Assembly: GCA_021767845.1 (NCBI GenBank) | Contig: JAASSQ010000205.1 | Span: forward strand, 1 to 5,429 | Length of the DNA: 5,429 nt | Reading direction: 5' to 3' | DNA from: Roseovarius sp. | GTDB lineage: Bacteria; Pseudomonadota; Alphaproteobacteria; Rhodobacterales; Rhodobacteraceae | Shown: piece after piece, positions 3,957-5,429 of the stretch | How the letters are laid out: the number at the start of each line of letters is the position of its first letter | Numbering within the stretch: the stretch's first letter is position 1 | The notes under the pieces: model-generated | What the model was told of the DNA's origin: nothing | What the model saw: only the letters and a program-made list of their open reading frames with translations | Database searches by the model: none | Made by a program: the position numbers and the translations under genes

Positions 3957-5429
3957 ATGCCCGAGCAGACAACAGAAGACCGCCCCCCAACCGGCCACAC
4001 GGTAATCCAGTCTTATCTCAAGACGCTGGACTCCTCGCCCGGCGTCTACAGAATGCTGGATGCCCAGGCACGGGTGCTTTACGTGGGCAAGGCGCGGAAC
4101 CTGCGGGCGCGCGTGTCGAACTACGCCCGGCCCACCGGGCACACGCCGCGGATCGCGCGGATGATCTCGGAAACCGCGTCGATGATGTTCCTGACGACCG
4201 CGACCGAGACCGAGGCGCTGTTGCTGGAACAGAACCTCATCAAGCAGCTCAAGCCGCGCTACAACGTGCTGCTGCGCGACGACAAGAGCTTTCCCAACAT
4301 CCTTGTCACCGGGCACGACTTCCCGATGATCAAGAAACATCGCGGCGCCAAGAAGGAAAAGGGCCACTATTACGGCCCCTTCGCCAGCGCCGGCGCGGTG
4401 AACCGCACATTGGGGCAGTTGCAACGGGTCTTTCAGCTGCGCAACTGCACCGATACGCAATTCGAAAGCCGCACCCGGCCCTGCCTGCAATACCAGATCA
4501 AACGCTGCACCGCGCCCTGCGTGGGCTATATCAGCAAGGCCGACTATGCCGCGGCCGTCAAGGATGCCGAACGCTATCTTTCGGGCCGATCCACCGAGAT
4601 CCAGGACAAGCTGAAGGCCGAGATGGCCAAGGCGTCGGAAGAAATGGAGTTCGAACGCGCCGCCGCCCTGCGCGACCGCATCAAGGCGCTGACGCAGGTG
4701 CAGACCGCGCAAGGCATCAACCCCCGCACCGTGACCGAGGCCGACATCCTCGCGCTGCACCTGGAAAAGGGGCAGGCCTGCGTGCAGGTGTTCTTCATCC
4801 GGGCCGGGCAGAACTGGGGCAACCGCGATTTCTACCCCCGTGTGGGCGCCGATGTCGAAGAGGCCGAGGTGCTCGAAGCCTTCCTCGGGCAGTTCTACGA
4901 CACCAAGGAACCCGCGCGGCAGATCATCCTGTCGCATCCGATCGAGAACCCCGACCTGATGACCGAGGCCCTGACCGAGAAGCTGGGCCGCAAGGTCGAA
5001 CTTCTCGTGCCCAAGCGCGGCGAGAAGGCCGAGTTGGTCGATGCCGCGCTGCGCAATGCCCGCGAAAGCCTGGCGCGCAAGATGGCCGAGACCGCGACGC
5101 AGGGGAAACTGCTGAAAGGGCTGGCCGATGCCTTCGACCTGCCCGCGCCGCCGCAGCGGATCGAGGTCTATGACAACTCGCATATCCAGGGCACGAACGC
5201 CGTGGGGGCGATGATCGTGGCCGGGCCGGACGGCCTGATGAAGAACCACTATCGCAAGTTCAACATCAGGGGCGAGGACCTGACCCCGGGCGACGATTTC
5301 GGCATGATGAAAGAGGTGCTGACCCGCCGCTTCAAGCGCCTGTTGAAAGAGGACCCCGACCGCGACCAGGGACAGTGGCCCGACCTGCTGCTGATCGACG
5401 GCGGCGCGGGCCAGGTCAGCGCGGTGGCC
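3957..5429 (+). CDS. uvrC: Excinuclease ABC subunit C (UvrC), 3' end beyond the window
   Basis: The first 491 codons of UvrC, open to the right edge; full-length UvrC is about 600-640 residues, so the C-terminal end of the second nuclease domain and the helix-hairpin-helix domain are missing. UvrC makes both incisions in nucleotide excision repair after UvrAB damage loading. Domains in order: a GIY-YIG nuclease (GVY at 29-31, YVGKARNLR at 42-50, catalytic Glu91 in LLEQNLIK) for the 3' cut; a four-cysteine motif Cys164, 176, 184 and 188 whose spacing (12, 8, 4) equals the E. coli UvrC residues reported to hold an iron-sulfur cluster; a UVR/UvrB-binding helix pair at about 219-245 (EEMEFERAAALRDRIKAL); and the RNase H-like nuclease with YDNSHIQG (Asp406) and LLIDGGAGQV (Asp481) for the 5' cut. 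The ATG at 3957 is the only sensible start, since the frame is closed at 3813-3815 and no other initiator codon lies between; it lacks a Shine-Dalgarno sequence. Confidence 0.97.
   Translation, partial: MPEQTTEDRPPTGHTVIQSYLKTLDSSPGVYRMLDAQARVLYVGKARNLRARVSNYARPTGHTPRIARMISETASMMFLTTATETEALLLEQNLIKQLKPRYNVLLRDDKSFPNILVTGHDFPMIKKHRGAKKEKGHYYGPFASAGAVNRTLGQLQRVFQLRNCTDTQFESRTRPCLQYQIKRCTAPCVGYISKADYAAAVKDAERYLSGRSTEIQDKLKAEMAKASEEMEFERAAALRDRIKALTQVQTAQGINPRTVTEADILALHLEKGQACVQVFFIRAGQNWGNRDFYPRVGADVEEAEVLEAFLGQFYDTKEPARQIILSHPIENPDLMTEALTEKLGRKVELLVPKRGEKAELVDAALRNARESLARKMAETATQGKLLKGLADAFDLPAPPQRIEVYDNSHIQGTNAVGAMIVAGPDGLMKNHYRKFNIRGEDLTPGDDFGMMKEVLTRRFKRLLKEDPDRDQGQWPDLLLIDGGAGQVSAVA

Noticed and set aside
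3948..5249. Minus-strand open frame of 433 codons opposite uvrC
   Set aside because: uvrC on the + strand is unmistakable; the antisense frame has shadow composition and no motif.

Overview
The window reads as an ordinary chromosomal stretch of a high-GC alphaproteobacterium, most likely of the Rhodobacteraceae (roseobacter/Rhodobacter group). That assignment rests on GC-rich third codon positions, on the protein sequences (a short cytosolic S49 peptidase, a YrbG-type antiporter, a FolM/PTR1-like reductase, UvrC) and on my recollection that a short-chain reductase next to uvrC is common in that family. It is inference from protein recognition, not from a database search. All genes lie on the + strand.

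Region 1 (1-825) is the end of an ABC transporter operon: the last 21 codons of an ATP-binding subunit, then a complete ABC-2 type permease that overlaps it by four bases (ATGA). Region 2 (826-939) is a short GC-rich gap with a direct repeat and a weak imperfect hairpin. Region 3 (940-3666) is a tight cluster of four genes: a cytoplasmic S49 Ser/Lys peptidase, a 56-residue membrane-anchored protein with four clustered cysteines (GTG start), a CaCA-family sodium/calcium exchanger, and an SDR reductase with the pteridine-reductase catalytic set. Junctions are 1 bp, a 4-bp overlap and 15 bp, so co-transcription is likely. Region 4 (3667-3956) is a noticeably AT-richer 290-bp gap with inverted repeats and one perfect DnaA-box sequence. 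Region 5 (3957-5429) is uvrC, which runs off the right edge about 491 codons in.

How the genes work together: the transporter pair forms one export complex of unknown substrate. UvrC is the dual-incision nuclease of nucleotide excision repair. The four-gene cluster combines protein turnover, a probable metal-binding small membrane protein, ion exchange and pteridine reduction; nothing in the sequence shows a common pathway. I see no mobile element, CRISPR array, RNA gene, toxin-antitoxin pair or defence island, and no evidence of a wholly new system. The leads most worth a second look are the structured gap before uvrC and the small Cys-rich protein.
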